Source of the DNA: an uncultured Litoreibacter sp.
GTDB lineage: Bacteria; Pseudomonadota; Alphaproteobacteria; Rhodobacterales; Rhodobacteraceae
Length of the DNA: 64,000 nt
Direction of reading: 5' to 3'
Assembly (NCBI GenBank): GCA_947492995.1
Contig: CANLOU010000004.1
Span: 62,001-126,000 of the forward strand
Shown: in pieces, positions 41,631 through 51,027 of the stretch
Position numbering within the stretch: position 1 is the first letter of the stretch
Layout of the letters: the number at the start of each line of letters is the position of its first letter
Made by a program: the position numbers and the translations under genes
Notes under the pieces: model-generated
Told to the model about the DNA's origin: nothing
Databases searched by the model: none
Seen by the model: the letters and a program-made list of their open reading frames with translations, nothing else

Positions 41631-42472
41631 CTTATCTCGTTGCAGGGGTCGCCATCTGGCTCGCTCTTTGGGCGCTGAATGCAAGGCTTGCCAATGGCCC
41701 GCATGCCGAGACCCGCGCCGTTTCCCTCGCCATCCCGCTGATCTTTGGCGCAACCCTGCTGACCCTGTGGGAGCTTGCGGTCCGGGGCCTTGACGTGCCG
41801 CTTGTCATCCTGCCGCCCCCAAGCCTGATCGCGGCGAAGGTCGCCGCCGAGGTGCCGACGCTTTGGGCCGATTTTCAGCAAACGTTCCTCAAAGGGGCGC
41901 TTAGTGGCTACATCATTGGCGCGCTGGCGGCCTTCCTGACCGCCGTCCTGGTGGATCGCTACGACTTCCTCAAACGCGGCCTTTTGCCTGTCGGGAACTT
42001 CATGGCGGCCCTTCCCATCGTCGGCACCGCGCCCATTTTGGTGATGTGGTTCGGCTTTGACTGGCAGTCCAAATCGGCCGTGGTCGTGGTGATGGTGTTC
42101 TTCCCGATCCTTGTGAACACCGTCGCGGGGCTGGGCGAAACAACCCAAATGCAGCGTGACCTGATGCGCACCTACGGAGCCAGCTACGCGCAAGGGCTCA
42201 TCAAGCTGCGGCTGCCCGCCGCCATGCCCTTCATCTTCAACGGCCTCAAAATATCCACAACGCTGGCGCTGGTCGGCGCCATCGTGGCCGAGTTCTTCGG
42301 CTCGCCTACCCTGGGCATGGGCTTCCGCATCTCCACATCGGTGGGCCAACTGGCGCTCGACATGGTGTGGGCCGAAATTGTCGTCGCTGCTTTGGCGGGC
42401 AGCGCATTTTATGGCATCATCGCCGCAATCGAAAAGGGCGTCACCTTCTGGCACCCCTCGCAACGCACATAA
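41627..42472 (+). CDS. ABC transporter permease (SsuC/ThiX-like), second
   Basis: The 281-residue permease starts at ATG 41627, overlapping the first permease stop; a longer frame from 41144 is antiphase to it and not used. It has six membrane segments, the pore-side RGLDVPLVILPPPSLIAAKV block and the EAA-type loop QRDLMRTYGASYAQGLIKLRLPAA near residue 175. It makes the second half of the membrane channel. Two distinct permease genes in this family suggest a heterodimeric pore. Confidence 0.9.
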   Translation: MTYLVAGVAIWLALWALNARLANGPHAETRAVSLAIPLIFGATLLTLWELAVRGLDVPLVILPPPSLIAAKVAAEVPTLWADFQQTFLKGALSGYIIGALAAFLTAVLVDRYDFLKRGLLPVGNFMAALPIVGTAPILVMWFGFDWQSKSAVVVVMVFFPILVNTVAGLGETTQMQRDLMRTYGASYAQGLIKLRLPAAMPFIFNGLKISTTLALVGAIVAEFFGSPTLGMGFRISTSVGQLALDMVWAEIVVAALAGSAFYGIIAAIEKGVTFWHPSQRT

Positions 42473-42506
42473 AGACCAACACGATAACCAACCTGGGAGA
42501 CTACCA

Positions 42507-43499
42507 ATGAAAAAGCTACTCGCCTCCGCCGCTCTGGCGCTCACCCTCGCAACGCCCGCGCTGGCAGATGGCCACGCCAATTCGGTCAAGCTGCAGCTGC
42601 AATGGGTGACCCAAGCCCAGTTCGCGGGCTATTATGTGGCGCTCGACAAAGGCTTCTACACCGACGAAAACCTCGAGGTCGAAATCCTCGCTGGCGGTCC
42701 CGACATCGCGCCCCCGCAGGTGCTGGCCGGGGGCGGCGCTGACGTCATGCTGAACTGGATGCCATCCGCCTTGGCCGCCCGCGAAAAGGGCCTGCCGGTG
42801 GTCAACATCGCGCAGCCGTTCAAATCCTCCGGCCTCATGCTCACTTGCTGGAAAGACACCGGCATCACCGGCCCGCAGGACTTCAAGGGCAAAACCATCG
42901 GCGTCTGGTTCTTCGGCAACGAATACCCGTTCCTCAGCTGGATGTCCCAAGAAGGCATCTCAACTGACGGCGGCGAAGACGGGGTCACCGTCCTCAAACA
43001 GGGCTTCAATGTCGACCCGCTGCTGCAACGCCAGGCCGACTGCATCTCGACCATGACCTACAACGAATACGGTCAGGTGCTCGACGCGGGCGTCTCCGAG
43101 GATGAGCTCGTCACCTTCAAATACGAAGAACAAGGCGTTGCCACCTTGGAGGACGGCATCTACGCCCTCGAAGAAAACCTTGCCGATCCGGTCTTCAAAG
43201 ACAAAATGGTCCGCTTCGTGCGCGCCTCCATGAAGGGCTGGAAATATGCCGAGGCCAACCCCGAAGAGGCCGCTGGCATCGTGCTCGACAATGACGAAAC
43301 CGGCGCGCAAACCGAGGCGCATCAGGTCCGCATGATGGGCGAGATCGCCAAGCTGACCGCAGGCTCCAACGGGGCGCTTGACGAGGCAGATTTCCAACGC
43401 ACCGTCGACACGCTCTTGGCCGGTGGCTCGGACCCCGTGATCTCCAAACAGCCCGAAGGCGCCTGGACGTCCGAGATCACCGATGCCGCGTTGAACTAA
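42507..43499 (+). CDS. NMT1/THI5-like ABC transporter substrate-binding protein
   Basis: The 330-residue protein has a signal peptide ending PALADG and a THI5/NMT1-type core. LQLQWVTQAQFAGYYVALDKGFY near residue 26 is the family hallmark, with GGADVMLNWMPSALAAREKG and the FKGKTIGVWFFGNEYP lobe. These bind pyrimidine-like thiamine precursors or nitrogen compounds. Given the RutR-linked neighbourhood, a pyrimidine is the best guess. GGGAGACTACC provides the ribosome site. A terminator follows at 43547. Confidence 0.9.
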   Translation: MKKLLASAALALTLATPALADGHANSVKLQLQWVTQAQFAGYYVALDKGFYTDENLEVEILAGGPDIAPPQVLAGGGADVMLNWMPSALAAREKGLPVVNIAQPFKSSGLMLTCWKDTGITGPQDFKGKTIGVWFFGNEYPFLSWMSQEGISTDGGEDGVTVLKQGFNVDPLLQRQADCISTMTYNEYGQVLDAGVSEDELVTFKYEEQGVATLEDGIYALEENLADPVFKDKMVRFVRASMKGWKYAEANPEEAAGIVLDNDETGAQTEAHQVRMMGEIAKLTAGSNGALDEADFQRTVDTLLAGGSDPVISKQPEGAWTSEITDAALN

Positions 43500-43546
43500 A
43501 TGGCAGGGCGCGGCTCAGCCCGCCACTGTCCCGTAAACTCTCAAAG

Positions 43547-43574
43547 CGCGCCTCCTTCATGGGGGCGCGTTTTT
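43547..43574 (+). terminator. Rho-independent terminator of the transporter operon
   Basis: A GC-rich stem (CGCGCCTCC with GGGGGCGCG, one G-U pair) with a TTCAT loop is followed by TTTTT. It lies 48 nt after the binding-protein stop. Confidence 0.87.
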
Positions 43575-43675
43575 CGTCGCCGGCGATAGCGTTTCCAATT
43601 CACCCCAAGACACCAGCCCTGCGGTCGCGCCAATGCAGACGCCGCGTAGACCTCACCCAAGGGTCACACGCGCCA

Positions 43676-44329
43676 CTAACGCGGCTCCGCCCAGAAGTCA
43701 TGCAGCCGCTGGACCATCTCCAAACTCTCCAATCCCGTCGCATCGGGATCCGTATCGCCGCGCGGCCATGCGGCATTGGCGCTCACCCACGCGTCAACTT
43801 GCAAAAACGGCATCTCACAGGTCTTGGCCGTGCAGTAGACCACTGGCGCGGGACGGCCTGCATAGGGTGACACGACTTGGCAGCTCAAACGGCCGTCCGC
43901 GGGTCCTGTTGCACATAGATAGGCCTCGCCACGGGCTGCGGGCCCTGCCTGTGCCACAGCCTGCACATGTGGCGTGGCGATTTTTTCCGCCATTTTTTCC
44001 GCCATGCCCAAATCGTTCATAAAGGTTAACGCCAGCGCCGTTACGCCAATGTCGATCTTGGCCGGATCGTAGGCTGCAAAAGTGACCACGGGGATCGGAT
44101 GCCCATGCCCATCCGTCGCCAAGGAAGCCACCTTACGGCACACAGTCCGCTCAGCCAGCAGCTGGTTGCGATTGGCCAGACTGACCGCCCGAAACACCGG
44201 CCCGCCGCGCCGGATGACGCCATCGCGGTCTTCAAGCCCGAATTCGACGAACCTGTAATAGTCGGGGCAGCTTTGCGCGCCCACCGCCGTGGTCATAAAG
44301 GCCAAAAAGAATGCGACTAGAAATTTCAG
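43676..44329 (-). CDS. Secreted protein of unknown function, probable CTG start
   Basis: From CTG 44329 the protein has 217 residues and a full signal peptide (LKFLVAFFLAFMTTAVGAQS). GGAGGG lies 7 nt upstream of this CTG, and no ATG lies between it and an upstream in-frame TAA. The ATG at 44296 would cut off most of the signal. The mature part has six cysteines (CPDYY, VCRK, YLCATG, SCQVV, YCTAKTCEM), consistent with disulphides in the periplasm. No enzymatic motif was recognised. Upstream lie three TTGTACAA boxes. Confidence 0.7.
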   Translation of the reverse strand: MKFLVAFFLAFMTTAVGAQSCPDYYRFVEFGLEDRDGVIRRGGPVFRAVSLANRNQLLAERTVCRKVASLATDGHGHPIPVVTFAAYDPAKIDIGVTALALTFMNDLGMAEKMAEKIATPHVQAVAQAGPAARGEAYLCATGPADGRLSCQVVSPYAGRPAPVVYCTAKTCEMPFLQVDAWVSANAAWPRGDTDPDATGLESLEMVQRLHDFWAEPR

Positions 44330-44407
44330 CTCAAGGCCCTCCGGGTCGATTTATGCGTTGCTGTCTCAGAAACCCTACATAGCAGAGGTAACGCATACGT
44401 TAAAATC

Positions 44408-44469
44408 TTGTACAATTTGGGTTTGAGGCCCGGAAATTCATCCCCAATTTGTACAAAATTTTGTACAAA
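44408..44469. promoter_or_regulatory. Cluster of three TTGTACAA boxes
   Basis: A single TTGTACAA lies at 44408-44415. Two more are fused into a perfect 22-bp palindrome at 44448-44469 (TTTGTACAAAA followed by its reverse complement). They sit 79-140 bp upstream of the CTG start at 44329. The arrangement suggests a cooperative dimer-binding regulator site. The regulator is unknown. Confidence 0.6.
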
Positions 44470-44525
44470 ACCTGATTTGCGCCATTGTGCGGTCCCGCTG
44501 CGTTAACTTTTGGGGCGTTTACCAG

Positions 44526-45494
44526 TTAACCTTGATGGATCATGATCTGTTTCCAGATCGCAACCTCGTCAAACAGGGTAAATTCATACCGCAAACCATG
44601 CGGCCCAAACTCTGCATGGGTCATCCCCATCACATGCACATCCGCCCCTGACGGCGCCCCAAACAGCCCGTATCCATCATGCTTTCCCGTCAGCGACCAA
44701 CGCACCGCAGCCCGTGGCGGCATCATCGGATCTTCGCGGCCAATCACATGGTGAACTTCAAATTTTGCAGACGGAAAGGACGACCGCAAAGGCAGCCAGG
44801 CGCGGTCGGCACCTTGATGCGAAATACTGTCACGCGCGCCGGGGTGGTAGATGTGACAGGCCCGGTCATATTCCGCCGGAATGACCGCAAAATCCTTGTC
44901 CATGATACGGGCCAAAACATCCTTAAGTCGTTGACCCCATTCATTATCATTGCCATCGGACCTGTATCCGCCATCCACGTCCTGATCCGGTGTGAAGGGC
45001 CTTACACAGGCCTCGACGCCGCCCTCTCGCGCGATCATTTTGCGGGTAAATTTGCGGACATCTTTGCCCAGCTGTTTCACAATCCCCGACACGTCGCGGA
45101 TCAGCCATTCATCGTAAATCGCGTTGTCTTTTGCGGCGCAATCGGCGATCGCGCGGATGGTGAACCGCTTGCCCGTAGGCTTGCCAAACGCGCCATGCCC
45201 CAAATGCGTACCGGTGGTCAGAATGCGATGCGATGACAGAAAACCAGCGTCCTCGTCGCCCGACCAAATCACGTCTTCGCCCAGCAGTTCACGGTCCGGA
45301 AATTCGGCAATTGTGGCCATGGTCCCGTTAATCACGTTTTCATTGCCCGTCACCAGCCCGGACGGAAACCGCATGGGCAGGTCCTTGGCATAGTAATGGT
45401 GCAGCGTCGCCAGCCCGCGATCTTCCCAAATCTCCCGTGTGATTTTAAGAATATAGTCCGGCAGGTCTTTGAATTCGTTCGAGAAACCTCTCAT
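44526..45494 (-). CDS. SnoaL/NTF2-like protein, two-domain
   Basis: The 322-residue protein starts at ATG 45494, overlapping the LacI stop in ATGA. An N-terminal region (FKDLPDYILKITREIWEDRG, YYAKDLPMRFPSG) and a repeat-like C-terminal region (YDRACHIYHPGARDSISHQG, WSLTGKHDGYGLF) both have the SnoaL/NTF2 pattern. Such folds include ester cyclases, dehydratases and isomerases. It is the third gene of the histidinol-dehydrogenase-like operon. Its reaction is not known. Confidence 0.75.
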   Translation of the reverse strand: MRGFSNEFKDLPDYILKITREIWEDRGLATLHHYYAKDLPMRFPSGLVTGNENVINGTMATIAEFPDRELLGEDVIWSGDEDAGFLSSHRILTTGTHLGHGAFGKPTGKRFTIRAIADCAAKDNAIYDEWLIRDVSGIVKQLGKDVRKFTRKMIAREGGVEACVRPFTPDQDVDGGYRSDGNDNEWGQRLKDVLARIMDKDFAVIPAEYDRACHIYHPGARDSISHQGADRAWLPLRSSFPSAKFEVHHVIGREDPMMPPRAAVRWSLTGKHDGYGLFGAPSGADVHVMGMTHAEFGPHGLRYEFTLFDEVAIWKQIMIHQG

Positions 45495-46513
45495 GCGCTC
45501 CACCCCTTTGGTATGCGTGCGGACCCTCTGATAATCAGCGGCCCGTCTATTTCTATGTGCCGCGCGTCGGGGGCATTCCCTTCGATCTGCGCGATCAATT
45601 GCTCGACCACCGCGTCCACCATTCGGTTCGCCGGTTGCCGCACCGTGGTTAATTCAAACGTGCTCCACGCCGACATCGCGACGTCATCATAGCCCACAAT
45701 CGACACGTCTTTTCCCGGCTCTAACCCCAACTCATTACGCAGCACTTCGATCACCGCAAAGGCCATGTGGTCGTTGCCCACAAAGATCGCATCGGGGGCA
45801 GGGCCGCCCGAAAAAAGCCCGCGCGCCGCCGCTGCCGCCGCTTCACGCGAGAACAACCCGTCCACGATGGCATGTGGCGTAAGCCCATGATCTGCAAGGC
45901 CTTCTTTGAGTCCCTCGCAGCGGTCAAACCCGGTCGATGCGCCTTGCCAGCCGGAAATATGCGCGATCCGCTCATGACCTCCGGCCACCAGAAATTCCGC
46001 GACTTTCTTGCCGCCTGCATGGTTGGCAGAGGTCACCGAACTGAGCGTTTTGTCGCTATGGCCGCGGTTGAACAGGATCAAAGGCACCGCCTCTTCCAGC
46101 AGCCGTTCCGTCAGCGCCGAGGAGGCCGAGACCGAGGCCAAAATGATCCCGTCCACCTGATGGTCCAGCAGGTCATGGACAACCCCGTCCACGTCGCTTG
46201 CATGGTTGGCGGCCATGAAGATCATGATGTTATAGCCGCGCTCCTTCAGCGTTTTACTAAGTTTTTCAAGGGCTTCGGTGTAGAATGGATTGTCCAGATA
46301 GGCCACGATCAGCCCGATGGTCATCGACTGCCCTGTGATTAGCGAGCGCGCCAAAGTGTTGGGCCGATACCCCAATTCCCGCGCCGCCGTCTTAACCTTA
46401 TCCTCCAAGGCCGCCGAAACCTTAACGCCCGGCGTAAACACCCGGCTCACAGTCGGCTGCGAAACCCCCGCCGCCCGAGCAACATCTTGAGAGGTGACCT
46501 TGGTGTTTGGCAC
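45491..46513 (-). CDS. LacI-family transcriptional regulator
   Basis: The 340-residue protein starts at GTG 46513, 2 nt after the upstream gene's stop, with GGAG upstream. The helix-turn-helix is SQDVARAAGVSQPTVSRVFT near residues 8-27 and the hinge is ELGYRPNTLARSL. The effector domain shows IGLIVAYLDNPFYTEALEKL and VSIVGYDDVAMS. It is part of the operon it likely controls, through the palindrome at 47890-47905. The inducer is unknown but is presumably the substrate of the upstream dehydrogenase. Confidence 0.9.
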   Translation of the reverse strand: MPNTKVTSQDVARAAGVSQPTVSRVFTPGVKVSAALEDKVKTAARELGYRPNTLARSLITGQSMTIGLIVAYLDNPFYTEALEKLSKTLKERGYNIMIFMAANHASDVDGVVHDLLDHQVDGIILASVSASSALTERLLEEAVPLILFNRGHSDKTLSSVTSANHAGGKKVAEFLVAGGHERIAHISGWQGASTGFDRCEGLKEGLADHGLTPHAIVDGLFSREAAAAAARGLFSGGPAPDAIFVGNDHMAFAVIEVLRNELGLEPGKDVSIVGYDDVAMSAWSTFELTTVRQPANRMVDAVVEQLIAQIEGNAPDARHIEIDGPLIIRGSARIPKGWSA

Positions 46514-46515
46514 GG

Positions 46516-47844
46516 CTACTCCGCCGCGTCCTTGTATGGCGCGGGGCCGCCGTAGGGGATGTTCACCCCGCCATAGCGCCGCACCCGCAGGTTGCATTGC
46601 TCGGCATGGCCCACAAAGCCTTCCAGCAGGCAAAGACGGGATCCGTAGGCGCCAATATCGGCGGCCGCCTCATCCGTCGTGATTTTTTGATAGCTATGCG
46701 TTTTCAGGTACTTACCGACCCAAAGACCGCCCGTATACCGGCCCGCCTTCTTGGTTGGCAGCGTGTGGTTGGTCCCGATCACCTTGTCGCCATTCGCCAC
46801 ATTCGTGCGCGGCCCAAGGAACAATGCGCCGTAGCAGGTCATCTTTTCAAGGAACCAATCGTCACGATCTGTCATGACCTGAACATGCTCCGAGGCGATG
46901 TCGTCGGCCACCTCCAGCATCTCGTCATAGGTGTCGCACAAGATCACCTCGCCATAGTCTTCCCAGGATGTCGAGGCCGTATCTGCTGTCGGAATAATGG
47001 TTAATATCCGCTCGATCTCGGTTAACGTGTCCTCCGCCAATTTGCGCGAATTGGTTAACAACACCGCTGGCGAATTGTACCCATGCTCCGCCTGACCCAG
47101 CAAATCTGTCGCGCATAATTCGCCGTCAACGGTGTCATCCGCAATGACCATGGTCTCGGTCGGCCCTGCAAACAGATCAATTCCGACCCGTCCGAACAAT
47201 TGCCGCTTGGCCTCGGCCACAAAGGCATTTCCGGGGCCAACCAGCATATGTACGGGGTCAATCGTTTCGGTCCCAATGGCCATGGCCCCGATACCTTGAA
47301 TGCCGCCGAGCACGTAAATCTCATGGGCGCCGCCCAGATGCATCGCGGCAATAACGGCAGGGTTTGGCTCGCCTTTGAACGGCGGGGTGCAGGCGATGAT
47401 GCGCGGCACCCCAGCGACCGAGGCGGTCGCGACAGACATATGTGCCGAGGCCACCATCGGGAACTTGCCCCCCGGCACATAACAGCCAACCGATTGAACT
47501 GGAATGTTTTTATGCCCCAGGATCACGCCGGGCATCGGTTCGACTTCGATGTCTAGCATCGAGTCTCGCTGCGCCTGCGCAAAGGCCCGAACCTGGGCTT
47601 GCGCGAATTTCAAATCGGCCATGTCGCGGTCAGATACTTTGGCCATCAACGCGTCAATGTCGCCCTCGGACAGTTTGAAATGTTCGGGGGAATAGCCATC
47701 GAATTTCTCCGACAATTCACGGACAGCCACGTCGCCGCGGGTTTCGATGTCTTTCAATGTGGTTTCGACAACCTGGCGCACTTGGGCGTCGTCATCTTGC
47801 CGGTCAGCTTCGGATTTCCCGCGCTTGAGATATTCAATTGCCAT
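46516..47844 (-). CDS. Histidinol dehydrogenase-family NAD-dependent dehydrogenase (possible sulfopropanediol dehydrogenase, HpsN-like)
   Basis: The 442-residue protein retains the HisD catalytic scaffold. Zn/substrate residues are suggested by [11 protein letters not shown], the catalytic Glu-His by [19 protein letters not shown], and the last His by [11 protein letters not shown]. It is in an operon with a LacI regulator and a SnoaL-like protein, not with histidine biosynthesis genes. That pattern fits catabolic relatives such as HpsN (2,3-dihydroxypropane-1-sulfonate oxidation), known in marine Rhodobacteraceae. The substrate cannot be proven from sequence. Confidence 0.78.
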   Translation of the reverse strand: MAIEYLKRGKSEADRQDDDAQVRQVVETTLKDIETRGDVAVRELSEKFDGYSPEHFKLSEGDIDALMAKVSDRDMADLKFAQAQVRAFAQAQRDSMLDIEVEPMPGVILGHKNIPVQSVGCYVPGGKFPMVASAHMSVATASVAGVPRIIACTPPFKGEPNPAVIAAMHLGGAHEIYVLGGIQGIGAMAIGTETIDPVHMLVGPGNAFVAEAKRQLFGRVGIDLFAGPTETMVIADDTVDGELCATDLLGQAEHGYNSPAVLLTNSRKLAEDTLTEIERILTIIPTADTASTSWEDYGEVILCDTYDEMLEVADDIASEHVQVMTDRDDWFLEKMTCYGALFLGPRTNVANGDKVIGTNHTLPTKKAGRYTGGLWVGKYLKTHSYQKITTDEAAADIGAYGSRLCLLEGFVGHAEQCNLRVRRYGGVNIPYGGPAPYKDAAE

Positions 47845-47889
47845 GTTCGGTCCTTCGCTGACGGCGGTGCTCGCGAAATCTTATCACCC

Positions 47890-47905
47890 TTGAATACGTA
47901 TTCAA
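47890..47905. promoter_or_regulatory. Palindromic LacI-type operator TTGAATACGTATTCAA
   Basis: The perfect 16-bp palindrome lies 45 bp upstream of the histidinol-dehydrogenase-like ATG. The operon downstream encodes a LacI regulator, so autoregulation is the simplest reading. It differs from the operators at 3363 and 11089. Confidence 0.75.
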
Positions 47906-48052
47906 CCCTATTCATGGCGCAGGTAACCATCTGCAAACCGGTCCTAATTTCAACGGTTTTGTGAACTTGGATGGGCAACGGGTCGCACCTCAACGGCTTG
48001 ACGTTTCCCACCGTAAAACCGCATTAGTAGGCCCTAACCTGAAGGTATGCTG

Positions 48053-50032
48053 ATGATCCCCGAGCTTGGCCAATTTGCACTGTCCCTCGCGCTGATGGCT
48101 GCGTTGGTGCAGTCCGTCTTGCCGATCGTGGGGGCCGCACGCGGCAACACCACTTGGATGGCCAGCGCGCAAACCACAGCAGTCACGCAGGCGTTGTTAA
48201 CCGCTTTTGCGTTTGGCGCGTTGATGCACAGTTTCATCGTAAGCGATTTCACCGTGGTCAACGTGGTAGAGAACTCTAACTCACTGAAACCAATGCTTTA
48301 CAAGGTTGCGGGCACATGGGGCAGCCACGAAGGCTCTTTGCTGCTTTGGGTGCTGATCCTCGCCGTCTTCGGCGCAGCGGTTGCAGTTCTGGGTGGCAAC
48401 ATACCCTTGGCCTTGAAAGCGCGAACGCTGTCGGTGCAGGCTTGGATTTCTGTCGGGTTTCTGAGCTTTCTGATCCTGACATCGAACCCGTTCGACCGCA
48501 TCTTCCCGCCGCCTTTGGACGGTCAGGACCTTAACCCGTTGTTGCAGGACTTCGGATTGGCGATCCATCCGCCGCTGCTTTACATCGGCTATGTCGGCTT
48601 CTCGATCGTCTTTTCCTTCGCCGTTGCCGCATTGATCGAGGGCAGGGTAGATCCTGCATGGGCCCGTTGGGTGCGCCCTTGGACATTGGCCGCTTGGATG
48701 GCGCTGACGGGCGGCATAGCGCTTGGCTCATGGTGGGCCTATTACGAGCTTGGCTGGGGCGGCTGGTGGTTCTGGGACCCCGTTGAAAACGTGTCGTTTA
48801 TGCCGTGGCTCGCGGGGACTGCTTTGCTGCACTCCGCCATCGTGACCGAAAAGCGCGATACATTCAAAGCGTGGACTATCCTGTTGGCAATCCTGACGTT
48901 TTCGCTGTCCCTGTTGGGCACATTCATCGTCCGCTCAGGGCTTCTGACATCGGTGCACGCCTTCGCCGTCGACCCCGAGCGAGGCGTCTATATCCTTGGT
49001 CTGCTGGCGGTGTCGATCCTTGGCTCGCTGGCGCTTTTCGCATGGCGCGCGCCCGCGATGGAGGGGGGCGGGCTGTTCGCCCCGATCTCTCGTGAGGCGG
49101 GGTTGCTCATTAATAACCTGCTGATCGCGACAGCCTGCGCGACTGTGCTGTTTGGAACGCTCTACCCGCTGTTTCTGGAGGCGATCACGGACGAGAAAAT
49201 CTCTGTCGGGCCGCCGTTCTTTAATGCGTCCTTCATCCCCATAACGCTGCCATTGATTATCGTGATGGGCATCGGCCCGCATCTCAGCTGGAAGCGGGCC
49301 GATCTGGCCGGCGTCTTGGCCCGCCTCAAATGGCTTGGGGTTATCGTTTTGCTGGCCATTTTGGTGACGGCTTGGATTGCCAATGGGGGACCGCTTTTGG
49401 CGGTCATCTCGATGGGCATCGCCGTTTGGCTGGTTGGGGCCACGGTGCAGGATTGGGCACGGCGCGCCAAGCTGTTCCAGCCGGGCGCATGGGCGCGCAT
49501 CAAGCGTCAACCGCGCGCAAGCCACGGCATGACGCTGGCCCATCTTGGCCTCGGCGTCGTCATGATGGGCGCCATTGGTGCAAGTGCCTGGAAAACCGAC
49601 AATGTCAGCTTCGCAGAGGAAGGGACGCAGGTTCCAATCGCCGGGTTCGAGGTGACATTTGAAGGCATCAACGAGGTGCAGGGCCCCAACTACATCGCAC
49701 AGGTCGCCACGTTGAACGTGACCAAAGGGGGCGAATTCGTCACCTATCTTTATCCCGAACGCCGCGTCTATCCGGTGGCTCAAACCACCACCACGGAAAG
49801 CGCCATCCGCCAAACCTTGGCGGGTGATTTGTATGTCTCCATCGCCGAGCCGGCCTCCACCAGCGCATCGGGGCTGTGGACCCTGCGCCTGATTTACGAG
49901 CCGTTGGTGAACTTCCTTTGGATCGGGTCGGTCATGTTGGTGTTGGGCGGCGGCCTGTCACTGTCTGATCGCAGATTGCGCGTCGGGGCCCCGCGCCGCG
50001 CCGCGCCGACCAACGCAACCCCTGCAGAGTAG
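48053..50032 (+). CDS. ccmF: Cytochrome c maturation heme lyase CcmF
   Basis: The protein has 659 residues from ATG 48053 (an ATG at 48047 gives 661); GAAGG lies 7 nt upstream of 48053. It has many membrane helices. The hallmark WWD region is WGGWWFWDPVENVSFMPWL near residue 232, with HEGSLLLWVLIL and HPPLLYIGYVGF carrying candidate heme His. It works with CcmH and CcmI to attach heme to apocytochrome c in the periplasm. It is the first of four ccm genes in this direction. CcmA-E lie outside the window. Confidence 0.95.
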   Translation: MIPELGQFALSLALMAALVQSVLPIVGAARGNTTWMASAQTTAVTQALLTAFAFGALMHSFIVSDFTVVNVVENSNSLKPMLYKVAGTWGSHEGSLLLWVLILAVFGAAVAVLGGNIPLALKARTLSVQAWISVGFLSFLILTSNPFDRIFPPPLDGQDLNPLLQDFGLAIHPPLLYIGYVGFSIVFSFAVAALIEGRVDPAWARWVRPWTLAAWMALTGGIALGSWWAYYELGWGGWWFWDPVENVSFMPWLAGTALLHSAIVTEKRDTFKAWTILLAILTFSLSLLGTFIVRSGLLTSVHAFAVDPERGVYILGLLAVSILGSLALFAWRAPAMEGGGLFAPISREAGLLINNLLIATACATVLFGTLYPLFLEAITDEKISVGPPFFNASFIPITLPLIIVMGIGPHLSWKRADLAGVLARLKWLGVIVLLAILVTAWIANGGPLLAVISMGIAVWLVGATVQDWARRAKLFQPGAWARIKRQPRASHGMTLAHLGLGVVMMGAIGASAWKTDNVSFAEEGTQVPIAGFEVTFEGINEVQGPNYIAQVATLNVTKGGEFVTYLYPERRVYPVAQTTTTESAIRQTLAGDLYVSIAEPASTSASGLWTLRLIYEPLVNFLWIGSVMLVLGGGLSLSDRRLRVGAPRRAAPTNATPAE

Positions 50033-50035
50033 CCC

Positions 50036-50581
50036 ATGAACCGTCTTATCTTCGCCCTTCCGCTGGTTGTCGCAGCACTCATCGGTGCCTTTGCCCTTTG
50101 GGGGCTGTCGGGGGGGCGCGACCCAAATGCCATCCCGTCCGCTCTGATCTCTAAGCCGGTGCCTGACTTCGAGCTGCCGCCCATTGAGGGCGTCGCGTCG
50201 CCGGGGCTGAAGACGGCGGACCTGCAAGGGCAGGGGCTGACGCTGGTTAATGTCTTCGCCAGCTGGTGTGGCCCGTGCCGCGCGGAACATCCCGTCCTGA
50301 CCCGCCTTGCGCGGGAGGAAGATGTCCGGCTGGTGGCGATAAATTACAAGGACAAGCCCGAAGCCGCCGCCGCGTGGTTGGAGGAGCTGGGCAACCCGTA
50401 TGAGCGTATCGGGTCCGACTACTCGGGGCGCGCGGGCATTGAATGGGGCGTCACCGGCGTGCCGGAAACGTTCATCATCGACGCGAACGGGCTTGTCGTG
50501 CACCGCTTTCCCGGACCCGTCGTGGGCGACGGGTTGCGCCGCTTCCAAGAGGCGCTGGATCAGGCGCGGTCAGCGCAATGA
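50036..50581 (+). CDS. ccmG: Thiol:disulfide interchange protein CcmG (DsbE)
   Basis: The 181-residue protein is anchored by an N-terminal membrane segment (LIFALPLVVAALIGAFALWGL). The thioredoxin domain carries the WCGPC active site in NVFASWCGPCRAEHP near residue 74, and the cis-Pro loop is GVTGVPETFIIDANG near 138. It reduces the apocytochrome or CcmH thiols for heme attachment. It starts 4 nt after ccmF and overlaps ccmH by 4 bp. Confidence 0.95.
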   Translation: MNRLIFALPLVVAALIGAFALWGLSGGRDPNAIPSALISKPVPDFELPPIEGVASPGLKTADLQGQGLTLVNVFASWCGPCRAEHPVLTRLAREEDVRLVAINYKDKPEAAAAWLEELGNPYERIGSDYSGRAGIEWGVTGVPETFIIDANGLVVHRFPGPVVGDGLRRFQEALDQARSAQ

Positions 50582-51027
50582 AGCGGCTGCTGTTGATCCT
50601 GTGCCTGCTGGCCAGCCCGCTGATGGCCGTTGAGCCGGACGAGGTGCTGGACGATCCGGTGCTTGAGGAACGCGCCCGGGCGATTTCTGCCGATGTGCGT
50701 TGCGTGGTGTGCCAGAACGAGCCGATTGACAGCTCCAACGCAGGCGTGGCGCGTGATTTGCGGATGATTATCCGGGAACGGTTGGTCGCGGGCGACACGG
50801 ATCAGGAAGTGTTTGATTTTCTTGTCCTGCGTTACGGCGACTATGTGCTGTTTAACCCGCCTTGGAAGCCGTCGACCTACGCGCTTTGGCTTGGGCCATT
50901 CGTCATCTTGTTTGGCGGGTTTGCCTGCGTGGTGGTGGCGTTGATGCGCCGCCGGACCCCGGTAGCGGTGCCTTTGTCGGCGGAAGACGAAGCCCGCCTT
51001 GATGCGATGCGCGAGGGCAAAAAATGA
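50578..51027 (+). CDS. ccmH: Cytochrome c maturation protein CcmH (CcmL)
   Basis: The 149-residue protein starts in an ATGA overlap with ccmG. It has a signal peptide (RLLLILCLLASPLMAVEP), the redox motif VRCVVCQNEPI near residue 40, and a C-terminal membrane anchor (LWLGPFVILFGGFACVVVAL). It is a component of the heme ligation complex with CcmF and CcmI. Its length matches the short form of alphaproteobacteria, in which CcmI is separate. Confidence 0.95.
   Translation: MKRLLLILCLLASPLMAVEPDEVLDDPVLEERARAISADVRCVVCQNEPIDSSNAGVARDLRMIIRERLVAGDTDQEVFDFLVLRYGDYVLFNPPWKPSTYALWLGPFVILFGGFACVVVALMRRRTPVAVPLSAEDEARLDAMREGKK

Noticed and set aside
47906-48046. Possible regulatory RNA between the palindrome and ccmF
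   Set aside because: No stable stem or known riboswitch core was recognised; it reads as an ordinary divergent promoter gap.
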